Part shown: positions 22,073-35,317 of the stretch, one piece after another
Layout: each line of letters starts with the position of its first letter
Numbering within the stretch: position 1 is the stretch's first letter
Assembly: GCA_946894095.1 (NCBI GenBank)
Contig: OX335651.1
Span: 19,056,501-19,120,500 of the forward strand
Direction: 5' to 3'
DNA length: 64,000 nucleotides
Source of the DNA: Incurvaria masculella
Taxonomy: Eukaryota > Arthropoda > Insecta > Lepidoptera > Incurvariidae
Notes under the pieces: generated by a model
Told to the model about the DNA's origin: nothing
The model's input: the letters and a program-made list of their open reading frames with translations, nothing else
The model's database searches: none
Position numbers and translations under genes: made by a program

Positions 22073-22741
22073 GATAATTCTAAAGTCGCTGATTTTTTTA
22101 CAGGCGATGTAGTTTCCTTATAGAAGGTTGGGTGCAAAAGATTAGAAAATTTGGACCGGAACAAAAAATCGCTCATTATAATTACAATAAAATATTTAAG
22201 TCTCTAAATTATTATTTTCCATATTAGGAATAAACATTAGAACCTGCTATAAAAAGTTTAGAAATCTATGTAATTGGCTTTCAAAGTTATTTATGTTTTT
22301 ATCTTTAATTCAATCAATAAAATATTTAAGTTATTAGAGTCGGCGGCAACATGACCATATCGAAACACTCTATCAGCATACAAAAGATTAGAAATATTTA
22401 AATAAACTTTTTATAAGAGGTTCTAATGCTCATTCCTAATATGGAAAACAAAAATTTAGAGACTTAAATATTTTATTGTAATTAAAATGAGCGATTTTTT
22501 GTTTTGCTATGTTCCCAAAACGGAATTTTTCTAAACTTTTTCTTAAGACATGGAAATAAAGTTTTAAGCAATACACAATCATAAAATTTGACTTAAATAT
22601 TTATTCAATCTTTTAGATCGAATTATTGAAAATACCTAAATAATTTCAAACGCACCAATCCGAATTTTCTAATATTTTGCACCCAACCTTCCATAAGGAA
22701 ACTACATCGCCTGTAAAAAAATCAGCGACTTTAGAATTATC
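22073..22741. mobile_element. 669-bp fold-back element
   Basis: The first about 80 bases (GATAATTCTAAAGTCGCTGA, ACAGGCGATGTAGTTTCCTT) are repeated inverted at the end. Inner segments TAAGTCTCTAAATT and CATATTAGGAATAAACATTA are mirrored too. Nearly the whole element is one imperfect hairpin. There is no coding capacity. Confidence 0.8.
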
Positions 22742-25700
22742 GAACCCTTTATTGCTCTAGCTGCAGGGCTAGTAACTGAGTTCACATGATAAAGACCAAC
22801 CCTCTGAAGCTAAATGTTTCGGTTTGCCTGCGCCGAGTGGTTGCGTTACCTAGGGCGCCTGAAATAGTAATTATCGTTACAGAAAAAAACAACGATAAGA
22901 CTGTAAATAACGCAACATGAAAGTATCAGTACATACGTGCTTTTTAATTTCAAAACTGAACAAATCATTGGTTGCATTTCGGAGTTATAAACGATTCAGG
23001 TTACCAATATAATGTTAATTATATTTATGTATTTAATTAAAAACCGACTAGTTTTTGTTGCATAATAATGAGTAATCAACATGTCCAGATAATCAATATA
23101 TTCATCAGCAGGTACATACCAACTTCTATTTTGTATAGTTAATCTAGCTAACGCAACCACTTGGTTCAGGCAGACCGACATATTTAGCATCAGAGGGTTG
23201 GTCTCTAATCTGTATACCCAGATTAAGCCATTTACCTTTTCGTGAACAAAAATGTCGTTACCTCCCGGAATATGGGAACGACAGATAGGCTATGAGATAT
23301 GGGAATCGGTACCGGAGTTGTTCGTTTAGCAAACTCACTTCACATAATGCATATTTCTATTCCCTTGATTTGCAGCTGGATCGGCTGGCACAATTACTAG
23401 ATCTTGCACTACTAGTTCTCCGAACTAGCACCGGAGGTGTCTTCCAGTACTGACTCTCCAACAGATACCCTCCAACTCAACAAGGGCAACTCACCTTGCC
23501 CTGCGTCCATGTCTGTCTGCAGCCTACCACGGCATCATACTAAGGACAGTGTACGTCCAGTGTAGTATAAGTACCGTGGTTGTTTTGACATTAAATAGCG
23601 ATATTTACATTTAATATTTGCGATAATATTTTGAGAAGGTGCAGAATTTTGGGTCTCGAACATGAGTTTTATCGCCTATATCGCTAAGAATTCTCTCCGG
23701 AGCGAGGTGTTTAGGTGAAAACACTATTCCACATCTCAACGCACAACAGACAGGGATTATAAGACACAACTGACAGCAAAATAAGGAAGGTCCTGGCATT
23801 GTGCCTAGTTTCCATGTGTTGGGTTGGGCTAATATCATGACAGTAGGTTGGGTATGAGAGATCCAAGTGCTCTAGAGCGAATGCAGTACATTACTTAATA
23901 GAATTATAAAAATATTTCACTACTCTTTGAACTCCAAGACACAATTTGATTCTGAAAATGGGAGCTGCTATATAATCATTGCTAAATATAAATCCACCGA
24001 TTTAAAACTCTTAAAATTATTTTATTGAACGTACCATCGCATTGGATGAAATAATGGTCGAAGCGGCCGATATTAAATGTAGCAATTTAAACCACAGCGC
24101 ATAATGTTTTACACTTTGTATTTAATAGATACGAAATTTTAGGTTTTACATCGACATCAGATTATTATTTATTTAAGCATTTTTAGCACACATATTACAA
24201 TTTTATTTATTTATTTATTTATTAATTTTTTTTGACCTAAAGTTATCTTATATAGCTCTAGTGCCACCCACTGCAGGGCTTAGGCCTCTCTCAACCTTAG
24301 AGATTTTGAGGTTGTGGTCATTTTCCTCCCTGGGTGACCAACCCTACCTGGGAGTAGATACCTGTAGTATCATTTGATATCAGTTACACTGACTGACACA
24401 TGACTTTAACTATAGCTATAGATTCACATTAAACAATATTGTACAAAAAGGTAATCATGGTGAGTCCCGAAAACAATTTGCAATATTAATATTAAGCACA
24501 CAGTTATACATATACACAATACAGAAATCAAATATAAACGCAATACATTCTCTCTGTGTTTTTTTTTTCAGATCAGATAATCAGAAAATAAATTTGGTCT
24601 TAGTCTGGACCTCGAACCTGCGCCCTTTGGATTACGTGACCACTGCATTTCTTCCGGTGTAGCCTTACGGCGCTGCGTAACCTTGGCGTAGGATTTTACG
24701 TGATATCAGCTCCATTTAGTTTTAGAGAGTAGTAAAGAGGAAGCATAGTGTCGATTCGAATACAATCGAGAAATTTGTTGGCTGACGTAAATGTCTGCAT
24801 GCAATGGATACGAAATCCTAAGCTTCACCTATTCGGAACTTTTGGAGGTTCATATTCCTCTCTGGTACCTCGGCATTGTGAAAGTGCAAGGGTTTACGAC
24901 GACTTGGGCTGACAAATGGTCGTGTGCGGTCACGTATTTCCATGTCGTTCCACCGGAAAGATAAATAATTTCATAATTACTATTACTGCAATATCAAATG
25001 TATATCTCTTTGATGTAACGACACGATTGTACATAGTAGCTCTGCTTGAAATAAATATAACAATAAAAAAAACTTAAATTTGTATTCACGCGACAAGAAA
25101 ACTCCTGCTGAGAGAGCTCTGAATTCCCCCACTGATTAAGGAAGTGAATTCCCCCGTCATTACATGTACGGACGAGCTCTGAACAACCCTGATCCATCAA
25201 AATCATTCACAATCAACAATACTAGCTAGCTTATTCCTGGAATTCCGTAATCAAGAATCAGGAATCGTGAGTATAGAAAACAGCTTTTATTGCGATTTTT
25301 AACGCAATTTTCTTGACGATTAGGTTTAGGAGCATATAGTATTTCAATAAATCAAAAAATCGCTTTGAAAACCCCCAAAATAACGGTTTTATCTATAGTT
25401 AGGAATTCTGCAGACTTGCACGGTGTATGATACTTTTGAGGTTACCGCGGTCGTTAGATATGTTTGAAAAATGTTACGGCTTTTCACGCGGCAGGTAGAG
25501 TTGTACGGTGTAGTTTTTATACGTATTGAGTCAATTTCAAAGAGTCCAGTCTTTGATTTTCAGTTTATTTCATTTGACTGACATTATCAAACCGTGGCTA
25601 CAAACAAGATCCCAGAATCCCTCAGAATGTACAAGTAGGAATTAAAAGGAGTTTTTTTAGGCGGTCCCTAATCGTTGGTTGGCTAACCGGCATCCGTCCG

Positions 25701-25962
25701 ATAATCAGCAACTTCACAGCAATGCGATAAGAACAGTCGGATCAATCTCAAACCAACAACGCATAACCTACACACGAGCTCGACCACCCTATGCACACAG
25801 AGAGTGACGAACGAACCGATAAGACCCTAACATAACATTTGTCATTGTCGATTGGGTCCTACTGGTAAAGAGTTGTCGTCGTCGGAATCGTTTGTTCCTT
25901 TTCGTATAATTGTTCTACTACATCGTATAATTGTTCCAACTTCATGTGGTTAATCTATCGAT
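22742..25962. other. Intergenic, upstream of gene 2
   Basis: Holds SINE body fragments near 23784-23860 and 24038-24070, an AT-rich TTTATTTA stretch at 24200, and a decayed copy of the 2526-2752 palindrome at about 25227-25412. No gene is recognised. Confidence 0.45.
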
Positions 25963-26051
25963 ATGTTTCGGACGATAGCACCGTGCCTGTGTTTGATTCT
26001 TGTTATAGGAACAGTGGTGTGCGACGAATCTATGTGTACCAAAAGAGTCAG
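25963..26051 (+). CDS. Gene 2 exon 1 (signal peptide)
   Basis: ATG at 25963, hydrophobic leader, then CDESMCTKRV, ending CAG|GTGAGA in phase 2 like gene 1 exon 1. Confidence 0.8.
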
Positions 26052-29000
26052 GTGAGATATGTCCTTCGAGTTTAAAATTTTTTTGCTTATACCAAATTTG
26101 CTATATCATTTGTGTAAGAACTGTGTAAAAATTTAATTTTACTGTATTACAGTTGTTCAAAATGTTGCATTTTGTGACATTTTACAGGAAAATGATAATG
26201 AAATCCACTTTGTTTTCAGACTAATGTTAATATTTTGCATTATAATATACAAACAATACCATGAAAGGGATTATCAGATTGTATTCTATATATTATATAT
26301 TTATGTGTTTATTATTCCTGTACATGTTCTGAACTTGCTTAATCAGTGAACTAAAGATTTATTATTATTATTTTTAATATTTTTCTGTACATTTATTCTC
26401 TGCATTTGCTTTATGTCAGAAGTATTTGTTGAGTGCATTAAAGTCGGACTGAAATTCTTAGAACATACGTTAAGATGTAGGTGATCGCCGATAGCAAAAG
26501 TGATTTAAAGTTTTATTGTCAGTCGATAGAGCCCGTGGAAGATAATGCTACTGAAGGCCGTACGGATAATGGAAATTCTAAAAATATGTTTAAACATATG
26601 TTACGTGATGTAATAATAACAACAACATAACAGGAACATATTACCTCTGGGAAAACATTGAATTCACAACATTGGTCTGCTTTCAGATAATTGCTGTCGA
26701 TTTTTTCTTTACAGCAAAAATAAATTCAAACCAATCATTGTAAAATAAAATTCTGAGTACGTCGTCGAAACTGAAGACAAAAAAAGGTGTTTTTGAATAT
26801 CAGCAGTAAATAATACAAGCAGTTCTAGTAAAGCCGATTTTCTTTCTGTTCTATCATCAAATGGCATATTTCCTTAAATAAATGGACATGGCCAAATTTC
26901 ACACCGGCTGTCAACCATAAAAAAAACACACCGCCTTTCCGAATGCTAGGACCTTCCGATTGAGCACGGCACTGGACGGAAAACACGCATATGCATCGTC
27001 CTAACTAAACGCGAATAGGCGATCATCGCAGGTTCGCGTGAATTTAGCTCTCGCGAACTGAGCCCATAGTCCCAGCTGTCACCTGAATTTGCGTTTACGG
27101 CAAACCGATCGACTGGCGTTTTAAAATGTATGGATAAATTGAAGAGCGCGCGCAGTGGGCGTTAAGCGAAGCGTTTGATTTGACAGCTTACTCAGCGTTG
27201 TCGTAAATACGTCAACGTTGCCGTTTACGCCGGCTCCGCGTTTTCATACAAATCGTAAGTCCGAGTTTGACTTGGACAGCTTGAAGAAGTAAAACCACAG
27301 AATATCTAGTAAAAACATGTATGGAGTTTGACGTTTTTACGGAACTTCGAAGTTCCGTAGACGCTAGTTTAGGTGACAACTGGGACTAGCAGCTCTGGCG
27401 ATCAAACTTGCCGACGTCGAGGAGCGGTTTTCATTGACGTTTGCGCTATGAAATAGCTCCAATAAAACGTGTGATATAAATTCCCGCGAACTTCCTTCAC
27501 GCGACCGCCCGATCAAATTTGGTCCGAACTTTAACAGGTATTTCTTGGGCTATTTTGAGCAAAAAATCTAGATTTACGGCTTAAAAAATTTTCACCCGCC
27601 CCATAAATTTAAAAATGTAGATAAACGATTTTTTTTTCATTCGTAAAAAAATGTTATCTACCTTTTTTGCGTCAAATGGGCCAAGGAACAACTAATTAAC
27701 GTTTGAACCAAACCTCCGCTAGCGCCCTGTATTCTGCCTCCTTATTAAAAAGGCGGAACTTTTTAGGGTTCCGTACCCAAACTAAGCCTCAACCGTCCGT
27801 CCGTCCGTCCGTCCGTCTGTCACTGGGCTGTATCTCATGAACCGTAATAGGTAGGCAGCTGAAATTTTCACAGTGTGTTTATTTTGCAACAAACAAATAG
27901 GTAAAATAAAAAAATATAAAGATTAAAGGGGGCCCCATACAAAAAACGTGATTTTTTTATGTTACATTTTGTACGATGGTACGGAACCCTTCGTGTGCGA
28001 GTCCGACTCGCACTTGATAAGGTGGTCCAACCCGGCAGGACTAACTCCTTCGCGGGCACGGTACAAAACCGTGCTGTTGCAGCAAAGAACCCAACTATCT
28101 ATTAGGACATCTTTTTAGGGTTCCGTATCCAAATGGTGTCAATGGAATCCTAAAAAGATGTCTAAATAGAAAGTCGCGTTCATTCGACATCAATATAGGG
28201 TGTTAGCGCAGGTTTGGTCCAAACGTTAACCAGGTGTTCCTTGAACCATTCGTCCGGCCGTCCGTCTTTTACGGAGCTGTATCTCATGAACCGTAATAGG
28301 TAGGTAGCTGAAAATTTCACAGAGTGTGTATTTATTTTGCATAACAACAAATAGGTGAAATTAAAAAGAAATAATAAAGGGGCCCCATAAAAAAACGTGA
28401 TTTTTGTGTGTTCAATCTTGTACGGTGGTACTGAACCCTTCGTGTGCGAGTCCGACTCGCACTTGGGCGATTTTTAGGGTTCCGTACCCAAAGGGTGAAA
28501 ACGGAACCCTATTACTAAGCCTCCGCTGTCCGTCCGTCCGTCCGTCCGTCCGTCCGTCTGTCCGTCTGTCACAGGGCTGTATCTCAGTAACCGTAACAGG
28601 TAGACAGCTGACATTTTTACAGAGTGTGTATTTATTTTGCCGCTACAACAACAAATAGGTAAGATTAAAAAATAATTAAAATTAAAGGGGGCTCCCATAC
28701 AAAAAACGTGTTTTTTTTGTTTTTTTTTTTACGATGGTACGGAACCCTTCGTGTGCGAGTCCGACTCGCACTTGGCAGGTTTTTGTTATTGCATCGCGCG
28801 ATTATCGCGTCGTACATTCGCGTTCAATTAGAAAAATGTTTAGTTGCCGCTTCGACCATTATTCATCAAATGGGTTGGTACCGCCCTAGGCAGGCTGAAC
28901 CGCGCTCGCTTCTTTTCAGGCGTACTTACAACGATATTCAACGACACCCAGTCACCTATATTGAGACCTACAAGGAAACATGTCGCCTCATCTTCACCTG

Positions 29001-32000
29001 CAAGAGAACGCGCATCAACTCGTACAACTCATACAGCACTGTTCAGGTAGGTAATATAAAAAAGCTTATTAATTGTATTTATTTACTAGCTGCGGTACCC
29101 GGCTCCGCTCGGGTTAATAATGGGCTGAATGATTTTCATGGATAAAAAGTTGCCCAAAGGGCTGGTTCAAAAGGCTGGTCCAGGACAATGTATCCATCGT
29201 CCTAAGATAAGACACATGATATCACGGAGTTTTCTGCAGGCCTTTTTAACGCCTATAATTTTCGATTACTTAGTTTTCATTGTTCTCTTAAGTTTTGAAT
29301 ATAATATTTACAAATTATATTCACAAACCTACCTCGTTGATCGCTCTTCCTATTAGTTAAACTGTTCCGTGGTTTAGAAAAAGTAAGAGCCGCCGCCGCC
29401 CCCCCGCAGGTCGGCGCGGATAATTTCGGTTTGTATGACAGCCACATCTTAGCGTAAACGGAACTAAATTCTATTTAGCCTATCCTAATTCCCAAATAGT
29501 TAAATGTACGTGCACTAAGTTTCATCTAATTCGGATGATCGGTTTAAGAGTTATGGAGGAACATACATACATACATGCAGAACTGATTTCTAAAAATCGA
29601 CAATTTAGTTTTAGGCAAAAAGTCTACAAACGAAGTATCTTAGAAAACAATTCAGCTTACTCCGTGAACACCCCTTACTGATTTATTATTAGTATAGATT
29701 AGTATAGATACACATGACAAATACATTTCACATAACAGAAAACCAGGGCGTAGAAATGTAGCATACTTAATTACAATATAGCAAAAATAATAAATCAAAC
29801 CTTTAATTCACTATGGATGAGTTAACTTTCAAATAGCCTTCCAAAAATGTCGTGCACACTCTCTCAAACGTATGTACTTCTCAGATTCACAAACGCATCA
29901 CATTCAGGTGTTGACAGATGCATCGTATTGAACAGCCTCAGGACGAGACATATGGGCGACCGGTACTGAGTATGTTATTGTATCAATAGAGACTCCAATG
30001 CATTCAATCATTGAACCGAGTGAAAAGCATGGACAATTTCCTTCAATGCCGCTGGAAGCATTTTTAATTTAATGCGATGGCACGGAGACGGGTTGGAATA
30101 ACTCTAACAGTACGACTGTTAGAGTGAGAGTTATTGTCAGAGAGAACCTGTCAAAACTTAGTACGAGATTAGCATCGGACTAACCATACAAAAACCGCTT
30201 CAGTCCGACCTTAAAACGCGTACTAAAGTTAGTCCGCCTACTCTGAATAGAGCTGTATAAGTTTTAGATAGAATTCAAACCATGGCCAGCTCGTGGTCGA
30301 GCTCAGGGGCGCGGGGACTTCATCGGTTCGATCCCCGTTCCGTTCATCTACCACTGTCTTTTTCTGTCTGACTTTGATAATTTTATTTCGTCACTAATAC
30401 GAAGTATTACATGTTTAAGAATGCATGTAAAACTCTAGGATTCCCTTCCCCTGCTAGGTATTAGGCAAACCCTGCTTAATTGGATTGGATAAAAAGGTGG
30501 CCAAAGCTGCAATGAAAAATTATCCTTATTGTGCTTAGTGTTGCTTAACCTATATGGTCGAACACCGAGGCGTCGGACCACAGAGCTACCGATCATACTT
30601 TCACATGTGTTTCTTTCGCTTCCTCTACATTATCGTTTCATGCACGCTCTACAAATACGTGTACTAACCTTTACGTATGAAGAAGTCCTTCTTCAATCTG
30701 GTTATGCCTACCATGGCCAAGCAGACCATCCGGGCACGACAATTAGACACACTTTTGCCCAGTAAATCAATTTCGTTATTCTTTTGTCATTCGTTCTCTC
30801 TACATGTCCAAACAATCACAACAATTCATCTTAATTCTCGTAACCATGCCTTCATTCATTTGACAATGCTCTAAAATCCAACCACGAGAAACTCACTCAG
30901 CGTACTTTTCTCAATGTATTCTACATTTATTCGTCTTCTACCATTCCCAAATATCGCATCCATCCATAATTTACACTATATCAGACCGGACTGTGTGATC
31001 TCAAATATCTTGTAAACTGATGTTTGAAAAGCAATACCGAGAATAAAACATTGTTCAGTTTATGGTGTCTTATGAATTTTACAAGGAAAACAGTTAGATT
31101 TTGTTGCGAACCCATTTCAACCTCAGACGATATCGATTTTATTTATGCATACTCGTATATTTTTTGCAGAGAGAAATTTACGTCAATGTTCAAGAGTGCT
31201 GTGATGGATACCAACCTAATAGGTACGTACATTTCATTCCGTTGTCAGGCACTGTATGATTAATTTATGCTGATAATTACCCAAGGACCACACACTCATA
31301 TCCTGTGTGATGAGCGAATAGGAGCAACGAACGTTGATGATTCATTTGTCTCGCGAACATTAGTTTCATATCTAATTGATTGATTTTCAGAAAGGGATGC
31401 GCTCCCGTTTGCATGCGCCCTTGCAGCAATGGTTACTGCAGTAAGCCCAACGTCTGTGCATGTGACGCCGGATACCGGCCAACCAAAGATCCTAACGTGT
31501 GCGAGCCAGTCTGCCTCTGGGTCAACTGCACAAACGGAAAGTGCATAAGACCAAATGAGTGCGAGTGTAATTTCGGTTACCAGAAGTCCGCCACTGGTGG
31601 TTGCGACCCCATATGCACCGAACCTTGCATCAACGCCACCTGCTCCTCCCCGGATACTTGTGTTTGCCTTCCTGGATTCAGGAACGCTAATGACTCGAAT
31701 GAATGCGCACCATATTGCTCAACCGGTTGCGACAACGGTGTCTGCATTGCACCCGATATTTGCTGGTGCGAAAAGGGCTATGCTTTCAGGGATGGAAAAT
31801 GCCAACCAGTTTGCGATGCATGTTCTAATGGACGCTGCGTCAAACCAGGAGTATGTCAGTGTAATGATTTGTTTCAGAAGGATTCAAACGGAACATGTGT
31901 GCCGTACTGTGAACACTGCGATAATGGCTCTTGCACCTCTCCGGGACATTGCGAATGTTATGAAGGATTCGTTAAGGACGTAAATGGTCTTTGTGCTCCC

Positions 32001-35000
32001 AACTGTACGAATGGCTGTGAAAACGGAGTCTGCACATCTCCTAACATTTGTTCCTGCAATCAAGGTTATCGCAACCTGTCTGGGCAATGTGTTCCACAAT
32101 GTGAAAAGTGTGAGAATGGCGTCTGTTCTTCCCCGAATGAATGCAAGTGCCTAAAAGGTTACGAATTCGCTACCAACGCAACTAATCACTGCATTCCGAC
32201 CTGCACACCTAAGTGTTCCAACGGACATTGCACAGCCCCAAACGAGTGCTCCTGCGATCCGGGCTACAAGCTGGATAAAGGAAACTGCGTGCCCAATTGC
32301 AGTTCTTGTAGTCACGGCAAGTGTACTGCTCCAGAAGTATGCAGCTGCTTAAAAGGCTACAAGCACCCGGCCAACGCCATCGACCGATGTATCCCAATAT
32401 GCCAGCAAGGCTGCGTCAACGGTACCTGCATAAAGCCGGATAAATGCGTGTGCTCAAAAGGATTTAAGGTCCTTCGAGGCACTTGCTATCCCTACTGCTC
32501 AAGATGCATGAACGGAGACTGCGTGGCGCCCGGTGAGTGCGTGTGTCTCGACGGCTACCGCTACCAATTGAATTCGAAGTTTATTTGCGAGGCGGTCTGC
32601 TCGAGCGGATGCGAGCATGGGAATTGCATCGAACCGGACATTTGCATGTGCGATAAAGGGTATTTGTTGGACGAGAAGACTGGACGTTGCGAGCCGCGCT
32701 GTGAGGTTTGCGCGAGAAATTCTATCTGCGTGGCTCCTGACAAGTGTGAGTGTCTGGCGGGATACAAGTCGGTGGACGGGGCGTGTGTTCCGAGCTGCGA
32801 CTACGGTTGCTTGAACGGGACTGAATGCAGGCTCGGCTGCGTGAATGGAACTTGTTGGGAGCCAGCGAGTTGCTCATGCAGCTGTGGATTTGCACTAAAA
32901 GGTAAAACATATTGTCTTGCGGTCGGTTTTCAGTTCTGTGATGGCTTATGTTACAATGGCAATGTTAGTATGGCAAGTAGTAAAAAAACAGTAATTAATT
33001 ATATATTTACTATAGGTAGGGTGGGCAGTGGCTTATGTTTTGGAAACATTGATTAGGTGAACGTATAAACCAATAAATTCAACTTGGTTTTTTTGCCAGT
33101 TCGTCTTTGTTCTGATGAATAAATTATCTGTAATGTTAAATTATGACAAATCCGAGTGCAGCGTATACATAAATAATCGTTAACAAAGAACTGTAACAAT
33201 AGCTGTTTTTTTTCTATTTCAGTATTAGAAGACAACAATACATATTGCGTGTACTCAGAGGAACAAGATGTAAAATGTTTCACGCAGATTGAGGATCCCG
33301 GCGATCGTATGGGGCTACATACCTCTACTGATGGGAAACGGTAAAGCTTGAAAATATTTAAGAGCATCCTCATACCTAAACAGTTTGGACCAATTTTTGC
33401 GATTAAAGCGAGATAGCCAGAGCCCGACGTCGCTTAGTTAGAGCAGCTCGAAATAATTCTTTCTAAATGTGACCAACCCGCACTACGCGTGAAACCGGTT
33501 TTTTTATTGTTTCGTTAAAGAAATTGGGAAAAGTTAAACATGTTCTTCGCCAGTAGATAATGTTAAGATCTTTGAAATGGTATTAAAATAAATATTAGTT
33601 AATATCAATATAAGCCGCAAAGTTGAAAAAGATTATATTTGAGACCTGACTTAAATTTTTTTTTCAATGCATAAAATATCAATTTCTGTAAAATTTTTCT
33701 CTCTGCTTTGGTAGAACGTTAGCTGGAATTATACATATTTTTTTTTCATGTTCTCATTCCATAGAGATCAGGAACTTAACGCAATCAAACCATTCGCATT
33801 GGCTAGTATAACCATCTTAAAATATAATAGCGACATTTCTTCAAAATTTCCGCATCTATTTTTACATGTATAGAATGTTCAACTCAAGACTACGCAATGA
33901 AATATTGTCAATAACTCTCATCAATATGTGAGCGATGCGAGAAGCGAGAAAGAGAAAGAGAAAAAGTAAGGGACGATGCCGGAGATGTATAAAGTTGTGG
34001 TGATGTTAGAGTTATGTGCCTACTGCACATACTTTAAAAACATAATATAATAATAAAAACATATTTTGAGCTCTAGGCTCCATTGAAGAAGTTATTGGAA
34101 TTATCTCATTAACAAATTACATTCTATTGATTAAAAATTGTATTCCACATTACGCCTTTAAGAAAAGAAAATATCAATTAATTAAATAGGAGCAGTTATA
34201 TAAGCTACCTATCCCTACCTCAAACTATTAAGCATAACTTAAATAAGCCACTTAACTGAACAAGTTAAACGCCAGCATTCAATTAGACGCCTGCTAGCGT
34301 TCATTTAGGGTTCATAGGACGACTGAACCAAAAGGTGCCGGGTTATTGTTAATTAAATTAATGTAAATAATAACCTTAACCGTAATGTCTTAATCAATAT
34401 GAACCATATTGGATAAGATTATTTTTAATTGATGTTAATCTCTACCACGGAGTATAGAGGTCTATCCTAGCTATCTAATTCAAATTTGGCTAATGTTTGT
34501 GCTAGAATTTCCTACATGCAATCAACATAAGAGCCAACAAACACGTTGAAATGTGTTGTAGTAATTTGAGGAGTTGCTGTGAAAAGTAAAAAGTCTCCAA
34601 ATAGTCGTCCATCCGTACTTTATATATTTCTTAGCTCTTCGAACTTATCGGTTCTCTCCATTCTGTTGACGTGTCTACATGTCGGATTTATTTTTTCAGA
34701 AACAGTCGCAATTGGTGGTTGACAGGAGTAGCGCTCGCAGCCACCTCCGTTCTTGTGGTATTCGTGATTCTCCAAAGGAGAAAGCTGCGGAGGCTGGCGA
34801 CCACGTCTTTCTATCGATATTGTAAGCGAATCTTTAGTATTATCCACGGAGGATTCCTCCGTGGTATTATCGTAAGATAGCATGATAGATGATAGCACCA
34901 CAACTGCGTTGGCAATGATTTTTTGTTGAGTATCATGGCTTTTTTTTAAAAAACCGTAACCGGTGGCTGTGCTGAGCACCAAAGGTGCTCAGAAAAGTCA

Positions 35001-35317
35001 AAAACACCTCGCCTCGCGAAACCACGCTCAGCGAGGCGCCATGCCAGCGGATTTGCGGACCATGGCTGAGCGATGGAGCTTATTCACATTACCTTGAAGA
35101 CACACAGGTTATAGGCATGTGGAAAGGCACCCGCCGGCAGACATGACTCGAAAACATCCTGGGACATAACCTCTACACAGTTTTATGTGTTACCATCTGG
35201 TGGTAAACCTTTGCGCCGTGCACCTCGTTGTCAAAGTATGTCGGTTTTTTTGTTTCAGCCACTCGCTCCGGATCCGAACACATCTACGAATCACCCGAGC
35301 GAGCTTCTGAAAGATGA
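25963..35317 (+). CDS. Gene 2: NimC/Eater-like transmembrane Nimrod receptor
   Basis: Seven exons: 25963-26051, 28920-29046, 31170-31222, 31391-32901, 33223-33340, 34700-34821, 35259-35317, about 692 aa, all GT-AG with compatible phases. Order: signal peptide (APCLCLILVIGTVVCD); a basic Cys module; a CCDGY motif on its own small exon; about 15-16 NIM repeats, the last one or two fused; a Cys-containing juxtamembrane exon; a membrane segment (WWLTGVALAATSVLVVFVIL) with stop-transfer QRRKLRR; and a short tail with HIYESPE, a possible phosphotyrosine site. The family mediates phagocytosis or bacterial binding by hemocytes; function here is inferred. It is a tandem paralog of gene 1: exon 2 is 127 nt in both with identical phases, but gene 1 has the CCxGW motif on the same exon as the NIM array, while gene 2 has an intron between. 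Confidence 0.88.
27059..27402. mobile_element. 344-bp TIR MITE
   Basis: Left end GAGCCCATAGTCCCAGCTGT CACCTGA; the right end, reverse-complemented, GAGCTGCTAGTCCCAGTTGT CACCTAA. The inverted repeat is about 35-40 bp. It lies in intron 1 of gene 2. Confidence 0.65.
27761..28783 (+). repeat. Cluster of GGGTTCCG-type repeats
   Basis: Copies at 27761-28017, about 28111-28469 (with an internal break) and 28471-28783, all in the same orientation. They share (CCGT)n, GCTGTATCTCATGAACCGTA and GAGTCCGACTCGCACTTG. One isolated copy is at 1457-1740. Confidence 0.75.
28920..29046 (+). CDS. Gene 2 exon 2
   Basis: 127 nt, acceptor CTTCTTTTCAG, donor CAG|GTAGGT. Encodes RTYNDIQRHPVTYIETYKET, then CRLIFTCKRTRINSYNSYST. 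Two Cys are in the same relative place as in gene 1 exon 2. Confidence 0.82.
29085..29705 (+). repeat. 'AGCTGCGGTACCCGGCTCCGC' interspersed repeat
   Basis: Begins CTAGCTGCGGTACCCGGCTC. A later GAGTTATGGAGGAACATACA and (CATA)n segment and a TAGTATAGATTAGTATAG end are typical of a widespread insect repeat. No ORF. It lies in intron 2 of gene 2. Confidence 0.5.
30277..30530 (+). mobile_element. SINE with tRNA-like head, diverged
   Basis: Head with GGTTCGATCCCC (good B box). The body has AATGCATGTAAAACTCTAGG and GGATAAAAAGGTGGCCAAAG, truncated after GCAATGAAAAATTATCC. Same orientation as the other copies. Confidence 0.6.
31170..31222 (+). CDS. Gene 2 exon 3: CCxGY motif
   Basis: 53 nt, acceptor TTTTTTGCAG, donor AATAG|GTACGT. 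Encodes REIYVNVQECCDGYQPN, the hallmark CCxGY motif preceding NIM repeats in Nimrod proteins. Too short for an ORF scan; supported by phase and motif. Confidence 0.85.
31391..32901 (+). CDS. Gene 2 exon 4: NIM repeat array
   Basis: 1511 nt. About 15 NIM repeats, from CAPVCMRPCSNGYCSKPNVC to VPSCDYGCLNGTECRLGCVN. The final unit looks like two repeats merged by loss of the loop. It ends AAAG|GTAAAA in phase 1. Confidence 0.92.
33223..33340 (+). CDS. Gene 2 exon 5
   Basis: 118 nt, acceptor TTCTATTTCAG, donor AACG|GTAAAG. Encodes LEDNNTYCVYSEEQDVKCFT, then a short polar stretch before the membrane exon. Confidence 0.75.
33341..34699. other. Intron 5 of gene 2
   Basis: 1.36 kb AT-rich intron ending ATTTTTTCAG. 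No other feature is recognised. Confidence 0.6.
34700..34821 (+). CDS. Gene 2 exon 6: transmembrane segment
   Basis: 122 nt. Encodes NSRNWWLTGVALAATSVLVV, then FVILQRRKLRRLATTSFYRY. Basic stop-transfer on the inner side. Confidence 0.8.
35259..35317 (+). CDS. Gene 2 exon 7: C-terminal tail
   Basis: Acceptor TTTGTTTCAG, phase 1 in. Encodes TRSGSEHIYESPERASER and a TGA at 35315-35317. Confidence 0.72.

Larger units (their letters stand above)
26052..28919. other. Intron 1 of gene 2
   Basis: 2.9 kb. It contains a MITE (27059-27402) and a run of GGGTTCCG-type repeats (27761-28783), and ends in CTTCTTTTCAG. No separate gene is seen. Confidence 0.7.
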
